The translations under genes and the position numbers were made by a program. Shown here piece after piece: positions 1 through 12,397 of a stretch of DNA of 64,000 bases (positions within the stretch are counted from its first letter, which is position 1; every line of letters begins with the position of its first letter). This DNA is from Diphasiastrum complanatum. Its lineage: Eukaryota; Streptophyta; Lycopodiopsida; Lycopodiales; Lycopodiaceae. Below the pieces are notes generated by a model. The model made no database searches. It was not told the DNA's origin and saw only the letters and a list, made by a program, of their open reading frames with translations. The DNA is taken from the NCBI GenBank assembly GCA_029204225.1, contig CM055108.1, forward strand, positions 8,866,601 through 8,930,600. The letters are read 5' to 3'.

Positions 1-939
1 TGTGTCCTTCCAACTTACATGCCAATCAATGCTCGCAAAAAATTTACAAATGCAAACAGCCCAATTGTTGAAATTCATTTTTTACCACTTTAATTTAGAT
101 TTATAGGTTTTTTATATGGCTCAAAATTAGCTGCTTTTAGATATAAATATAAGGTTTTTTATTTTAACCTTTTACCGATTCCATAATGGGTTTGTGTGTT
201 TTTTATAAGGTTAGCAAACAACTTTTTTACGAGCACTGATCCCAATAAATCTTCAAAAAATAATTAAATCATTGTGGGCCAAGTTTACATCGCATAGCAA
301 TAGGTCCTAAACTTATTAAATTGTGAATAAACTTCAAAGTTGATTGCCCTTTCAAAGTTCAATGATAATGTAAAGCTTAAGAATTCTAGGGCCAAAAATG
401 TTTAATGCTAACCAATGATGAATTCACCAAAAATCTTGAACTCTTTCACCTCCTCGCTGGCTACTTAGAAAGGTTGGCAAATGGCTCCACCAATAGTCTA
501 GTAGCATATGCAACATTTGTGATGTCACATGTTGGGTTTTGGTGTGAATCATCGTGACAAGTGGTAAAGCACACTATGAGTAGCTTAAAGGAGTACGCTA
601 AGATGGGGACTTGGCATTTAAAGCCTCTACCTACTTCAAAGTTCAAGTCTCTATATAGAATACATACACACACACACACACACACAATTCTCAAAAAGTG
701 TTGATTTTCTAAAGCAAAGTCATGGTCTCTTCATGTGTTGAAAACATCAATGAATGAGGTTTTATTAACACTCACTTGTTTCTATTAAAATTTTAATATT
801 TATTTCTTGATTTCCTTTTCAACTTTTAGCTTTACTTTAATTTAGCGCGTATTTTATTGTTTTACGTATCATTGGATTTTTTTAAAAGCTTTTAATGGTT
901 GAACAAAATAGCTATGCAAGTGCATAGTTCGAACGATAT
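1..939. other. AT-rich intergenic DNA
   Basis: No coding region is supported here. The stretch is AT-rich. It contains an (AC)n microsatellite at 666-688 and lies just left of the segmental duplication. The short open frames have no recognisable protein features. Confidence 0.6.
666..688. repeat. (AC)n microsatellite
   Basis: About eleven AC dinucleotide units in a row, read directly from the sequence. Confidence 0.95.
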
Positions 940-1989
940 TACCGTGTGGCCTATGCCTTTCGTAACTACGCCTTTTTTGACTATTGACATATAGCCTTCC
1001 AAGTTCTAGCTAGTCCATGGGAGCAGTCAAAAAAGATAAATATAAAGCTACATGTAGTTTTAGATTAAGGCATGTGGCAGTCACAACAAGCATCAGCTCT
1101 AACTTCAGGTATCTGACACATCAATTACCTCTTTGAATTTGGTGGTTTGTTATTTTGATGAGTTGTTTGTTAAGGTGTTGAAAATCGAATGCTGTGACAT
1201 CCACTTACTCGGTTTATTCTTTCTTTTCTAGCAAGCTTGGAATCTGAAGGGCATACGTGCCTTTCAAAATGAAGGACATCATTAATTGGGACTTTGAAAT
1301 GACTTATTTATTCAAATGTCAAATCATTTCCTTTTGTTTCAAATGAAAGGAGTCCCTTCCACCCCTTTGTGCCTCATTTTTTTAAAATTTACATGCACTT
1401 TCACGATGCATCTAACGTCAAAAGTCATCCTTGTCAAAAGTAATCTGGAAGGTGCATGTAAAACAAATTTATCCTTTTTATGTTCAACTTTCACCTCGAA
1501 GCATCTAAGAAAACTTAAGACCAGATTTTTTTTAAAAAGCAAAAAATGTTTTGACCTTGAAAAAGCTTTGAGGTGTACTTCCTCGACCGTTCCGCCTTGT
1601 GGAAAGGGCATTTGGTTGATACAAATAAACTTAAATCTTTCTTTACATATTTTTCTTTTGAAATTTGAGGTGGCCTAGGATTCAAAATTGACCGTTTAAA
1701 ATAATTTATAAAGGATTATTGATATTAATTATTATTAAGTATTTGGTTAATCGTGGCAAAATCTAAACGCACGATGATATAATCCAACGGTGGTGGATTA
1801 AAATCAAAGCGTGGCAGTGCCACCTTCCTTATCAAATATTGCTTGTATTATCTGGATTCTGCATATTTTCTATGCATCTTCCTTCCACACCTAAAATAAG
1901 GCGTTTTTTTTAGGATCTCCATTTCCAAGGGACGGTGATGGCAGAGAATGTCATGGGGTATGGTGGGTTTTTTTATTGCTATGGCTGCT

Positions 1990-2490
1990 GGCTTGCGTTT
2001 GGGTTTAGAAATCATTAAATTGGGTTGGAAATCGGTAATTTTGGTCAGAAATTAGTAAATTGGGTTGGCAAGTAGTGAATTGGGGCTGAGATCAGTAATT
2101 GGGGGTTTCAAATCAGTAGATTCGGTTTGGAATTTAGAAAATAGGAGATTAGGATTAGAAATCGGTAGATTTGGTTAACAATCATGAAATAGTAAATTGG
2201 GGTTAGTTAGGGTTTGGAAATTAGTAGATTGTGTTGGATTTGGGTTGCAAAATCAGTAAAGTGGAGTGGTTTTGGGGGTTAGAAATCAGTAGATTCGGGT
2301 TAGAATTTTTATAAATAGGAGATTAGGATTAGAAATCGGTAGATTCGGTTGGAAATCAGTAATCTGGGGTTACAAATCAGTAGATTAAGGTTAGAAATAG
2401 TAAATTGGGGTTAGTCATATTACTAGATAGGGTTTGGAAGATTAGTAGATTGTGTTGGATTGGGTTGCAAAATCAGTCACTTGGGTTGGT
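1990..2490. repeat. Degenerate minisatellite upstream of WD40 gene 1
   Basis: Many imperfect copies of a roughly 20-28 bp unit resembling 'ggttagaaatcagtagatt' follow one another directly upstream of the WD40 gene. The same kind of array precedes the second WD40 gene (13600-13880), so it was present before the duplication. Confidence 0.8.
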
Positions 2491-2915
2491 TTGAAATTAA
2501 TACATACTAATTCCAGTGCGGGTTTTTGTGTGGTGACTTCTAGGCTTAGAGTTTACAGATTAGTGAGGAAACTTCGTATGGGTTGTTGTAGCTTCGTTGT
2601 ATATCCGTTCTTCTTTATGTATTCCAGCTCGCCCGATTCTGGAAGCTACCTCACAGCTCACCTTTTAGATATGACTTAAAGCCCACGGCAGAGCTTTCCG
2701 CGCATTACTTTCTCCTTGCTTACAACAATATCAGCCTGCGGTTCGATCTGTTTGGTAGCTTGCATATATGATTCCACAATGGGTTGCTCATTTTTTCTGA
2801 TCAGGATAGTCCTTTTTTCTGACGTCAATTCCGGCGTGGCTTGGTTGGTGCAAGTTTTCTGAAAGAAGGATATATTGTAGAGAATTCTAGGATCGAAAAC
2901 CTTCTGGATGTGAAA

Positions 2916-4295
2916 ATGTCGGGCGTTTTTGACAGATACGGTCTTTCTGCAACGAGTAGTTTTTCTCGTTTCAGCGATGATACTCTTCTTTTAAACAACA
3001 AAGGCGCACAGTCCAGAGACAGCTCTCATTCTGCAAATTCCACATCGCCCACAAGTGTTTTGGAAGTAGCTCAGCTCCAAGATCAGCGGAGATCATGCTC
3101 AGATCTCAATGCTGATTCGGTGCTTAGCATTGCATTGGAACTAAGCCCTCAATCAGAAGGAAATGGCCTGGTGTTTCCACCTTCAACCTCACAGAGCTCG
3201 CCTGCATATAATATAGACGATCGCTCACACAAGTGCTCTGCATCGATCGAAGGACACACTACGCGTGTCTGCTCACTTGCTGTCGGTGGTGATCTCCTCT
3301 ACAGCGGCTCAGATGCCAGTAGCATTCGAATTTGGCGCCGATCGGAAATGGATGCTTTCAGCAGCTTCCGTACCGGGGATGGCGCTGTCAAAGCGCTCCT
3401 CGTGCACGGAGACAAGGTATTCTCTGCCCACCAGGATCACAAAATCAGAGTCTGGCGGCATTCCAAATCTCGCCCATCTGATGTGAACGCTGTGGCAACT
3501 CTCCCGACTCTCAAGAATTACCTGACCAGCTTCCTATCACCTAAGAATTACGTCCAGGTGCGACGCCATCACAAGCGCCTCTGGATCGAGCATGTCGACG
3601 CCGTATCCGTTCTCGCTGTTGGTAATGGAGTTCTGTACTCTGGATCGTGGGACAAAACCGTGAAGGTATGGCGGCTATCGGATTACCGGTGCTTGGAAAC
3701 AGTCGAAGCCCATGATGACGCTGTCAATGCCCTGATTGTGGGAAGTAACGGGCGCGTCTACACTGGGTCAGCCGACAAGAAAGTGAAATCATGGTACAAA
3801 TCGAGCAAGACGCATGTTCTGCTTTCCACCATGGAGGGACACAAATCCGGAGTGAATGCATTGGCGTTGTCGACGGATGAGTCGCTTCTCTACTCTGGTT
3901 CTAGCGATACATCCATTGTAGTGTGGGAGAAGCAGGCAGATGAGGATGAGCTGAAGAATGTGGAGTCTCTACGAGGACACCGTGCTGCTGTGCTTTGTCT
4001 TGCGGCCATCGTCAATGGGCTTTGCAGTGGTTCTGCGGACAAGACAATCAGAATATGGGAACGGAAGGGGGGCAGAGTGCATGAGTGTTTGTCTGTGCTG
4101 GAAGGGCATGTGGGTGGAGTAAGTTCGTTATCGGTGGGCATGGTTTTGGAAAGGGGTGGATGCCTGAGCATTTACAGTGGAAGCGTGGATGGCTGCCTCA
4201 AATTGTGGTGCATTCCTTTGAAAACGGAAGCTTCATCATCCGATTTTGAAGATATTCAGACAAAATTACCGCTTCCAAATAAAACGCTCCAGTGA
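2916..4295 (+). CDS. JINGUBANG-like WD40-repeat protein, copy 1
   Basis: Intronless gene for a 459-residue protein. The first ~110 residues are Ser-rich and low in complexity. The rest holds about seven WD40 blades with recurring motifs such as LYSGSDASSIRIWRR, VLYSGSWDKTVKVWRL, VYTGSADKKVKSW, LYSGSSDTSIVVWEK, LCSGSADKTIRIWER and IYSGSVDGCLKLW. Blade order and the central NYLTSFLSPKNYVQVRRH insert match plant JINGUBANG-type proteins, single-propeller proteins of which Arabidopsis JGB represses pollen germination. WD40 propellers act as protein-binding scaffolds; the partner here is unknown. The ATG at 2916 was chosen because the upstream in-frame sequence has no ATG and the homologous copy starts equivalently. 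It is nearly identical to the copy at 14314 through the propeller. The main differences lie in the N-terminal linker. Confidence 0.9.
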   Translation: MSGVFDRYGLSATSSFSRFSDDTLLLNNKGAQSRDSSHSANSTSPTSVLEVAQLQDQRRSCSDLNADSVLSIALELSPQSEGNGLVFPPSTSQSSPAYNIDDRSHKCSASIEGHTTRVCSLAVGGDLLYSGSDASSIRIWRRSEMDAFSSFRTGDGAVKALLVHGDKVFSAHQDHKIRVWRHSKSRPSDVNAVATLPTLKNYLTSFLSPKNYVQVRRHHKRLWIEHVDAVSVLAVGNGVLYSGSWDKTVKVWRLSDYRCLETVEAHDDAVNALIVGSNGRVYTGSADKKVKSWYKSSKTHVLLSTMEGHKSGVNALALSTDESLLYSGSSDTSIVVWEKQADEDELKNVESLRGHRAAVLCLAAIVNGLCSGSADKTIRIWERKGGRVHECLSVLEGHVGGVSSLSVGMVLERGGCLSIYSGSVDGCLKLWCIPLKTEASSSDFEDIQTKLPLPNKTLQ

Positions 4296-4699
4296 CTAAA
4301 ATTCCCAGAGCTCTGCTTGTCGCCTCTTGCAGATGGCAAAACCAGATGTAACATAAGAAAGAACGCTGAGAAGAAAATGTTTTAGTAATTTTTTCTGCAA
4401 ACTTTCTGCTTTTGGAGAGTGCTTATGAATTGGTATTCCAGCCTTTTCAGAGAGAATCTTGCACGATCCGTCATTCTTTTATTACTTTTCCTTGAGGACT
4501 AAAACCTCCAGCAAAGTAACTATGCTCGTGGAGATTATTTGGAGGCTAACATTCTTTATTTCCAGGCCTTCTCAATCAAACGAAATTGGCTGTCTTTGTC
4601 TGAATTTCCACACTTACCATTCTTTGAATTTAGTTTCAAGCAAATGATTAAGGAGCTTGAAGTGTGAAGTCTACAATTTTTCCTGAATTTAGCCAGCTT

Positions 4700-5220
4700 T
4701 TGTTCAAGGCTGGAGAGAGAAGTCCAATTTCTGAGATAAGTGGTTTTTATTCGTGTCTGATCTTGTCGCTCTCCTAAAGCATTAATGGGATTTGAGTCCT
4801 GGTAGGTGTATGAATTGTTGAGGTTTAGCCGTGTCATCATTTAATGTATACATGCATTGGATCAGTAAAATATCCAACTGGTTGCAGGCTAAAAGTATGT
4901 AACATGAGGAATGATCTGAGCTCATTTTAAATGTCAATGAAAAAGTTTTTGTGCCAATATTTCAGGAGAGAAAAGGCCAATTTTTGAGGCAAGTGGTGTT
5001 TATTCTTGTCTGATCTTGTGTCTCTCAAAGCATTAACGGGATTTGAGCTCTGGGAGGATCATAAATTGCTTTGGTTAGCCGTGTAAATAAATAAAATACA
5101 CATGCATTGGATGAGTAAAACATCCAATGGGTGCAGGCTAAACGTATGTAACATGAGGGATGAGCTGATCTCATTTTCTATGTAAATAGAAAAGGCCAAT
5201 GTTTTAAGACGGCAAAACAA
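4700..5220 (+). repeat. 3' flanking repeats of about 240 bp, first cluster
   Basis: Two imperfect copies of a unit follow the WD40 gene. Landmarks are 'tgtctgatcttgt', 'agcattaa.gggattt', 'tagccgtgt', 'catgcattggat' and 'gtatgtaacatgagg'. Further copies lie at about 6130-6500 and 16080-16960. Copies differ by substitutions and indels, and no coding frame is conserved between them. Confidence 0.75.
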
Positions 5221-5540
5221 GTCTTGTTTCACTATCTGCCCAACAATTACAGCTTTTGAAAATTATCATAGAGGACCATGGATGATGGATGTATTGCCAT
5301 TTCTAGAAATATTGGTATTGTCCACATGTTCTCGTTATGCCTAATGCTAGCGTTCCCGGCAAGGAGCCATTTTACAAAGCCCATCATCTCTCATTCATAT
5401 CACAGTTTCAAAATACAAGCTGATTATTGGTTAACTAAGGCTGTTTTCTGGTTAACTAAGGCTGTTTTCAAAGACAAGGGGGCACAATAGGGCTGATGAG
5501 TCACACACCCCTCATTTTGTTCCTTTTTTTTTGTCTTTGT

Positions 5541-5868
5541 ACTCAATCTGAAGGGTGCGACAAGGTATTTTGAAATAATGAACTTTCAACTGGAAAAGGA
5601 AAATGGGCTGTGAAGTGTGTGAAATTTTCACCTTTTCACCCAAAAAGTAGATACTCACCCTTTAAAATATAGGCTTGGTGGGCCTTTGTTCTATCTCCTT
5701 TCTTACTCAATCTGAAGGGTGCGACAAGATATTTTGAAATAATAAACTTTCAACTGGAAAAGGAAAATGGGTTGTGAAGTGTGTGAAATTTTCACCTTTT
5801 CACCCAAAAAGTAGATACTCACCCTTTAAAATATAGGCTTGGTGGGCCTTTGTTCTATCTCCTCTATC
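5541..5868. repeat. Tandem duplication of a 164-bp unit
   Basis: Two nearly identical 164-bp units (5541-5704 and 5705-5868) each begin 'actcaatctgaagggtgcga' and end near 'ttgttctatctcct'. They differ by a few substitutions only, so the duplication is recent. No open frame is conserved. Confidence 0.9.
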
Positions 5869-6129
5869 CATTAACAAATATCACGATGTTCTCCCACCTA
5901 AACAATAACTAAGTTTGAAAAAAAAGATACCATAAATATACATAGAGTTTGTATTAACACTACAACTTTGAAAAAAAAAATATCATAAATATACAAAGTT
6001 TGTCATAACAAATAACAACAAAAAAACCCTCCAATTCAAAATGAAAGCACACCAAGTTTCAAAATAAGGTCAAGCTCATTTGAATGCTCAACGTTGACAA
6101 AAAAACATATTTTTCTAAGACACATTGTC

Positions 6130-6500
6130 TTGAACCAAATCACTTGTGAATGGCACCTGCTTGGAATAAGTGGTGTTTATGCATGTTTGATATTGCATTG
6201 ACGGAATTTGAGCCTTGGGAGGACCATAAATTGTTGAGGTTTAGCTGTGTCATTAAATAACATATACATGTTTTGGATGAGGAAAACATCCAACTGGGTG
6301 CATGGTAAAAATATATTACATGAGGGATGATCTGAGTTCATTTTACATGTAAATGAAAAAGGCCAATATTTTAAGAGTGCAAAATAATACTTGAGTTCAT
6401 TTTACATGTAAATGAAAAAGGCCAATATTTTAAGAGTGCAAAATAATACTTGTTTCACAATCTGCCCAGCATTTACTTTTCAAAAATATCATAGAGGATG
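6130..6500. repeat. Further 240-bp repeat copy with an internal 59-bp tandem duplication
   Basis: The stretch carries the same landmarks as the 4700-5220 repeats. Within it a 59-bp segment starting 'tgagttcattttacatgta' is present twice in tandem (6333-6391 and 6392-6450), essentially without differences. Confidence 0.85.
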
Positions 6501-6940
6501 GACGTATATGCCATTAGAAATATTGGTACTCCCCAGGATCTTCTCTTTATGTTAGTAGCACCAAGATAGTGTGGAGGGCATGTTGGCCATCCAATGCATG
6601 AAAAATATAATAAATACTGAAGGCTCTCACAGCCTCAATTTAGTATAGTTATGTAATTAAATAAAAGTCAAACATTTTATGACGGTCCACTTGTACTACA
6701 CAAAGCACCAATAGCTGCAAATACACCTTAAAATGTTAGAAACTAATAAGTGGCTAATTTTGATTAAATATGCCTCAAAGCAAAGTAGAAACTTTATGTG
6801 GCGAGGCTCAAAATTGTCAAAAGCATTGCAAGTTAATTGCAAAAATAAATAAAATCAAGGTAACTTAGATTCCCAAGTTTTAAAAATGAGCCAATAAACA
6901 AATGCCAATTCAACTCTTTGGACCCAACTATTTAACGAAC
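6500..6940. other. AT-rich intergenic DNA
   Basis: Apart from the tail of the repeat at the left edge, nothing recognisable is present and no coding region is supported. Confidence 0.6.
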
Positions 6941-7002
6941 AAACCTAAATTGACAAATGACGTCTCAAATCACTTTTCAATCCGAGGTATAGATAGAAAG
7001 TT

Positions 7003-7205
7003 ATGTCTCTCTCTCTCCCGAGCAAAAATGGTGCATCTGTGTTTGAAGTGGAGGTATTTGGAAGAGCAGGGGAAGCAGGGCCAGAGGAAGGGCAATCGCG
7101 AGACCAATGCCCTGTTCTTCCACATTTGAAGCATCCGGTGGCTACAAGAGGAGTGGATTTACTTCCAGATTGTATCGCTCTCTGTGTATGTCTTTCAATT
7201 AGCTG
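7003..7205 (-). pseudogene. CCHC zinc-knuckle exon fragment
   Basis: The minus strand encodes GCFKCGRTGHWSRDCP, a classic C-x2-C-x4-H-x4-C zinc knuckle that binds single-stranded nucleic acid, followed by a Ser/Pro/Thr-rich tail. A splice-acceptor-like 'tttttctcag' precedes the frame at about 7205. No partner exon was found. It could be a relic of a nucleic-acid-binding host gene or of a retroelement gag. The knuckle is certain as a motif, its parent gene is not. Confidence 0.45.
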
Positions 7206-7473
7206 AGAAAAACACAAAATCCGACTTGATCAAAGCGAAAAATCAATGGGAATTTATGTGTGTGGAGCTGCCGAGTAGGAAATGAACTGAAGCAGCATTG
7301 TGGATCGTTGATGCATGGATCATAAGAGTCAGTGCCTGCTTTCTGAGGGCTCTGTTGTTGTGAGTATGGATGCTCACCGATCACTATAGTAAGAATTTTG
7401 AAGGTAATACTGATTGCGAAGGCCTTGATAATCTCTATCATGTGAGAGATTAACACATATGATCGTTATGCAG

Positions 7474-8055
7474 GGACACATGCTAATCTTCTACAAGACC
7501 CTACGAGTGCTTATTCTCAGTTAGTTCGCCTATAAGCCTCACATCCAAAAAATGGCCAGACATCCAATTTCAATTTTGATCGTAGCAGAGCATCTCCTGG
7601 TTATGGAGGAAGTACTTCTGTGCATAGTCCATCACTACTCAGGTCGCCATTCAGGTTGCCATGCAAATGGTCATTCATGAACCCAAATTTCGGCATGCAA
7701 TTTTCTAATGAATCATTCAACATTCAGTCTTTGGAGCTGGAAGAACAAGTCATTCCAAGCAACAATTCAACACCATATTATTTCTCCAGACAACAGAATG
7801 ATTGTGAGAGAGTATCTTATATACGTTCAAGGGTGAATGGATCATTATCTCGCCTTGCTAAGTTGGGCAGACCTGAAGCACCATTTTTTATGCTGGTTGT
7901 CGTGGCTACTTCAGTACTTGAAGCTATTTTTCCATTATTTGGGCTTGTCTTCGCAAACACAATTAATTCCTTCTTTGAAACCAATCACTTGAAGTTGGGG
8001 AAGACTGCCAATTTCTGGGCAGGCATCTTCGTGCTTATGGGTGTGATTTATCAAG
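7474..8055 (+). pseudogene. ABCB (P-glycoprotein/MDR-type) transporter exon fragment
   Basis: After an acceptor-like 'ttatgcag', the frame reads GTHANLLQDPTSAYSQLVRL, the usual end of the first nucleotide-binding domain in plant ABCB transporters. A linker follows, then SRLAKLGRPEAPFFMLVV and the first transmembrane helix of the second membrane domain (FPLFGLVFANTINSFF). A TAA at 7533-7535 interrupts the frame just where ABCB proteins usually have Gln, consistent with CAA to TAA. Homology stops near 8055 in mid-domain, and no Walker or signature motifs lie nearby. ABCB proteins export auxin or small molecules at the plasma membrane, but this piece is a non-functional fragment. Confidence 0.75.
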
Positions 8056-8109
8056 TATTCTCTCCTATGAAAGAATGCGTCTTATGGTGAATGATTGCTA
8101 GTGTTTACA

Positions 8110-8121
8110 TGGTATCAGAGC
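8110..8121 (+). other. Possible retroelement primer-binding site
   Basis: TGGTATCAGAGC is the common plant LTR-retrotransposon primer-binding site, complementary to the 3' end of initiator tRNA-Met. It follows '...ttaca', compatible with an LTR end in CA. No LTR or gag could be delimited around it, so it is a relic at best. Confidence 0.4.
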
Positions 8122-9382
8122 CCGATAGTCATGTATGCCCGATCATTGGATCATAGGCTCTGCAATGAAGTGAGAAAGTACTTCACATGAGATGAAAGCT
8201 TGGAGAGGCAAAAGCTTGAAGAAGTATACTTTTGCTATTTTGCAGGTACTGAAACATCAAAATCATTAGTGGGGAACAAAGACACAGTCCCGGAGGCATC
8301 ATAAACGCCAGAGTAGCATGAGACAGATGTTGAGTCGGGAGATTTTTACGATGCTCCCAAGTTTTGTGTCAAAAGTGTCATTTGTGAGAGTTTTGCCAAG
8401 AAATCTTTTATTTGTTTGTTTGGGAAACTGCAAAGCACACTAGACACTGTCTAGTACTGCCATTCACAATTATGAGGCATTTAGAAACTGAAAAACTATG
8501 ATTTCATTGAGTTTTTAGCCTACTTTTGTGATTTTGTGTGAATTTGTGCGAGCAAGTAGAATAGGTCTAGAAAACCCAGTATTGTTAATCATTTACAGCG
8601 AGAATGGTGTTGGGAAGTAGCCAACTGCAAGAAATTTGATTTAGGAGCTCAATGCACTAAACATTAGCTTTTTGGTGAAGATTTGAGTTAGAATAGGTCA
8701 TTTTTTTTGTTGTTGGCCTAGTTTCTCGACTTTCTCTGTCACTGTATTGCACTCCAGGACGCACTGGTACAAATCGAAACGCCAAAAACAGCTCCAAAAC
8801 GCTTGCAACTAGGCCAAAATGGATGCTTCCAGCCCAAAAATCCCTGAAACATCAGCAAAACAGGCCGAAACGCCACATGTCCGCCTCACGAAATGCCCAT
8901 GTCCGCGCGCCGAATCCTTCTAAAACGTTGTGTACGGAAGTGTTTTCAAGCAGTTGACCAGTGAGCGCGTGCCAATAGCAGTCTGCCACGTGCCACAGGT
9001 GCAAGGGTCCCTGAATCTGGACCGTCGGATCGAAGCATATCAACGGTGGATAATGCTTCGAGAATCTGCACTTCAAATTCACTTCAATTGAAAGGTCCCA
9101 CAACTGCCCCTACTTTTTTGGGACTGGCCCATTCTTTCGAAGGGCTCTGTCCACTGGTTGGTTTTGCAGGAAAGCAAAAAAGAGTGATATTTTGACCTAG
9201 TTGGGGAGACTGTTTTCTGGATCTGATTAGATAGGAGCTATGCTGGTACAAAGGGCTACGCGTTGATATAAAAATCTTTGAAATCAGAGATCTGCGCGCG
9301 ATGGAGAAAATTTTCAAAAATGGCAATTTGGTAATAATTGCCAATTTTCAGGCTTAAGGGCAGTTTTTACGCAAAATTCCTC

Positions 9383-9439
<57 letters not shown>

Positions 9440-12045
9440 GAGTGGGTGGGGGGAGAAAATTTTGAAAGCCTAAATGTGTGGTTTTTTACACACATTTTTT
9501 TTCCAAACATTTTTTGAGCTCTTTTCATTGTGAATGAGTGACGTTTTTTGCGGGCAGAGCGTGACATTTTCGGTAGCAAAAACACACACATTCTCTCTCT
9601 CAAATATTTTATACTATATAGATACAGAGTTAGATGCATATACAATTAGCTTAGATGTACTGATCTATCATATCACATGTATCACATTAGTAATGTATTT
9701 GTTCAGATGCCTAGAACTATCGTCTAGTTCTTAACTGTTCTTCTAGGCTTGTAAACTGTTAAGTACATTTCCTTATAATGATCTCATGTACATTCGCTCA
9801 TCTTCAATAAACTCGATGTTCTTCAAATTGGTGTATAATGTGTGAATGATTATTGTTGTTTCTATTTTTGTTTGTGAGTCGAATGCTCCTTGTTCTCGTT
9901 GTGTGTCTTATCGATTGAGTCGAAGTGCAGAATCACGGTTGTCCATGATGCCTTCGAATTTTGTAACTATGGTTGTCTAAGACACGTACTGACTGATCGA
10001 TTTATCGATTGGTTCTGTCATGACATATGATTCTAAACACAATGCCCTTCTTTCACTAGACTTTCACAATGTTAATTGAATGCGATAGTCCGTTAGTGTC
10101 TCTCGACACTACCAACTGTTGCCCACCATTTCGCACTTTCTTTTCCCAACATAAGTATGGTACTTAAGAAAGCAAATCAAAAGAAGAATAGAAAAGAGTG
10201 AATATCTCATGTTATTTTTGCTAGCTGTGTTCCTATGGATTTATTGCTTGGCATTGGCAAGTCAATGTTAGCTTCAAGAAAGCGAGGAGTACACTTGCTT
10301 GGGATGAAGCGTTGATGATTGTATTAAATGGGCGTTGATGATTGTATTAAATGTAGTAAGCTGTAGACTATGAAAGTTCCTTTTTTCTATAGAGAGATAT
10401 GATGAGGTCAAATTTATCATGTTTTATGAAATATTTTTTCAATTCGGGTAATGAGTTTTTTATCTACACATTTGTAGGTTTGAAGACATAACAGAGAAAT
10501 GTTTCAACACCAAAGGAATCCAATATTTTATTGGAAGAAGAATTAGGAGAAGCAACCATTAGTATACATTGAGTCATCTCAAAGTTAATTAAGACTTCTA
10601 CGCTGTAATTGATAATTTTGTAGTGACTTGCCTTGTTATGCAGAAAATGTGGTCAAGGTGGGTGCACATGTTGTGGATGATGAAAATCAAGTATCAAAGA
10701 AAAAGTGCAAGAGATATTTGTTCATTGATGATGAGGCTTTGTTTCATATAATAATAACCCTTGATTGTTTTGTTCAATTTAGAGACATATAATTGTTGAA
10801 CATTCATAGTACTAGTAGTTTTATTTTTCACAGGACTCTATTAAACTAAATTTGGTCATGTTTGGATGGATTCTTGGTTTATGTCTTATAGAATACTACT
10901 CTTGTGGTAAAATGTTGATATATCCAATAATGTAGACTATTATTTGTGCATGTCACCACTTAAATAAATCATTCTAAAACTTTCAATATTTATTAGAAAT
11001 CTCATGCCATGTGCTATAGTTTTTATATATGAACAATTCAGAGAAACTCACAAAACTTGCAAACTATTTATTCACAAAATGTCAAAACCCCTTGGACTCC
11101 CCTTTGGGTGCATCTTTTTGCAACTGTGATAGATTTAAGTGGATTTTGCCCTAGAGTCCAATCCAAATTCAATGCTAGAAATTTTATGTGTTCTAAATAT
11201 GTGACAATGATGTCGACTAGTTATTCAACCAAAGGTGGCCATTGATGCGAATGCAATAAATATATAACATGATCAAACACACACATCTATAACTAAGCTA
11301 CAATGAATTATCATTCAAAAATTGGAGAATTGAGGAATGAATGACAGTAACTCAGTATGCTTTGTATCTTTCAACCACTATAGGTAGGATGCAACAGACG
11401 CAAAATACGAATAAGATTAATGAAGGCACAAGTAATCAATTTTTTAGAAATTCAAATAATAGAAGAGGAATACTTGCTCTCTCTTACTCTAATAACAAAA
11501 AGAAAATCGCTTCACTTATTTTGCTACATAAATCGCTCATACATAGACTGTATTTTCAATAGCTTATCACAAATCATCTAAACTTATCAGTGAAATAGCA
11601 ATGGACTGCTCGACTTGCATGTAAAACTCTAGATTGTAAGAAAAAGATTATAAACAAGTATATATAGTTGATCCTCATTACTATCAATTTTATTTGAAGA
11701 TGAAAATCCAACAATTTGACCTTTCTTTTCCAATGCATCATATTTGTTGAAACACATAATCTCCTCCTACTTCACCCACTTTCTTTTTCTTTGGTCCTTT
11801 TCTCCCTCCTTGATGCCTTTGATGCCAAATTTTCACAAACTTTTTTTGAAATAATGTTCCTTCACTCCGCAACTACAATATCTGCACTCCTCCTCAACTT
11901 GGCGGCCTTGGTCTAAGTGGTGGGTAACTGTCTCATGAGGGACAATACAGATGCCAAGGAGGAAACCCAGGGAGGAGGAGAGGCAGCTAGAATGTGGAGC
12001 TCAAACTTTCCCTTATTAAGGAGGGAGGAGGAACAATAGCATTAA
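8122..12045. other. Gene-free interval with repeat debris
   Basis: No convincing coding region is present. It contains a (GA)n microsatellite at 9384-9436. An LTR-like T-rich stretch around 9600-9830 includes 'cttcaataaactc'. The rest is AT-rich unassigned sequence. Confidence 0.5.
9384..9436. repeat. (GA)n microsatellite
   Basis: About 26 uninterrupted GA units. Confidence 0.95.
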
Positions 12046-12397
12046 TCAGAGAAGATGTGTAGCAACATGCGGTTCAGAGAGAAGTGACATAAGCGTCATG
12101 TCATCAACAAACAACTGGTGGGAAATGGGGCCCATCGGAGAATGGACCGAATAGAGGACGCTTAATGGAGAGCTCGAGAAAGGAGCTTGATAGCAATGGC
12201 AAATAACAAGGGATAAAGTGGGCATCCATGTCGGATGCCATAATAATAGGAGAAGAGGTGCGAGAGGGAGTCGTCGAGGAGTAGCGTAGAGGAGGAAGAA
12301 GAGTAGAGTCCTTGAATAGGGCACAAAAAGAGGGGGGGGATGCCCAAGACAAGGACGTAGTCCCAACCAATGTGGACAAAGGCCTTGTTGAAGTCAT
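12046..12397 (-). pseudogene. LINE (non-LTR) reverse-transcriptase relic
   Basis: Read on the minus strand over three shifting frames, the segment retains landmarks of plant L1-type reverse transcriptase. One frame has IRHGCPLYPLLFAIAIKLL, matching the 'RGxxQGCPLSPLLF' block. Another has LFVDDMTLMS, matching the catalytic F/YADD block in degenerate form. Frame changes mean it is inactive. It interrupts the left edge of the second WD40 duplication copy. Confidence 0.7.

Larger units (their letters stand above)
940..5345 (+). repeat. Segmental duplication, copy 1
   Basis: This block and 12393-17092 share the same order of landmarks. These are a leader around 'tatagccttcca' (986 and 12442), a GATTAG/GGTTAG-type degenerate minisatellite, a WD40 coding region and a 3' array of about 240-bp degenerate repeats. 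The coding portions are almost identical and the flanks are more diverged, with small indels. The copies are in direct orientation and about 11.4 kb apart. The limits are approximate because they were read by eye. Confidence 0.85.

Noticed and set aside
9382-9645. Open frame of repeated Leu-Ser
   Set aside because: It is only the translation of the (GA)n/(CT)n microsatellite; no protein evidence.
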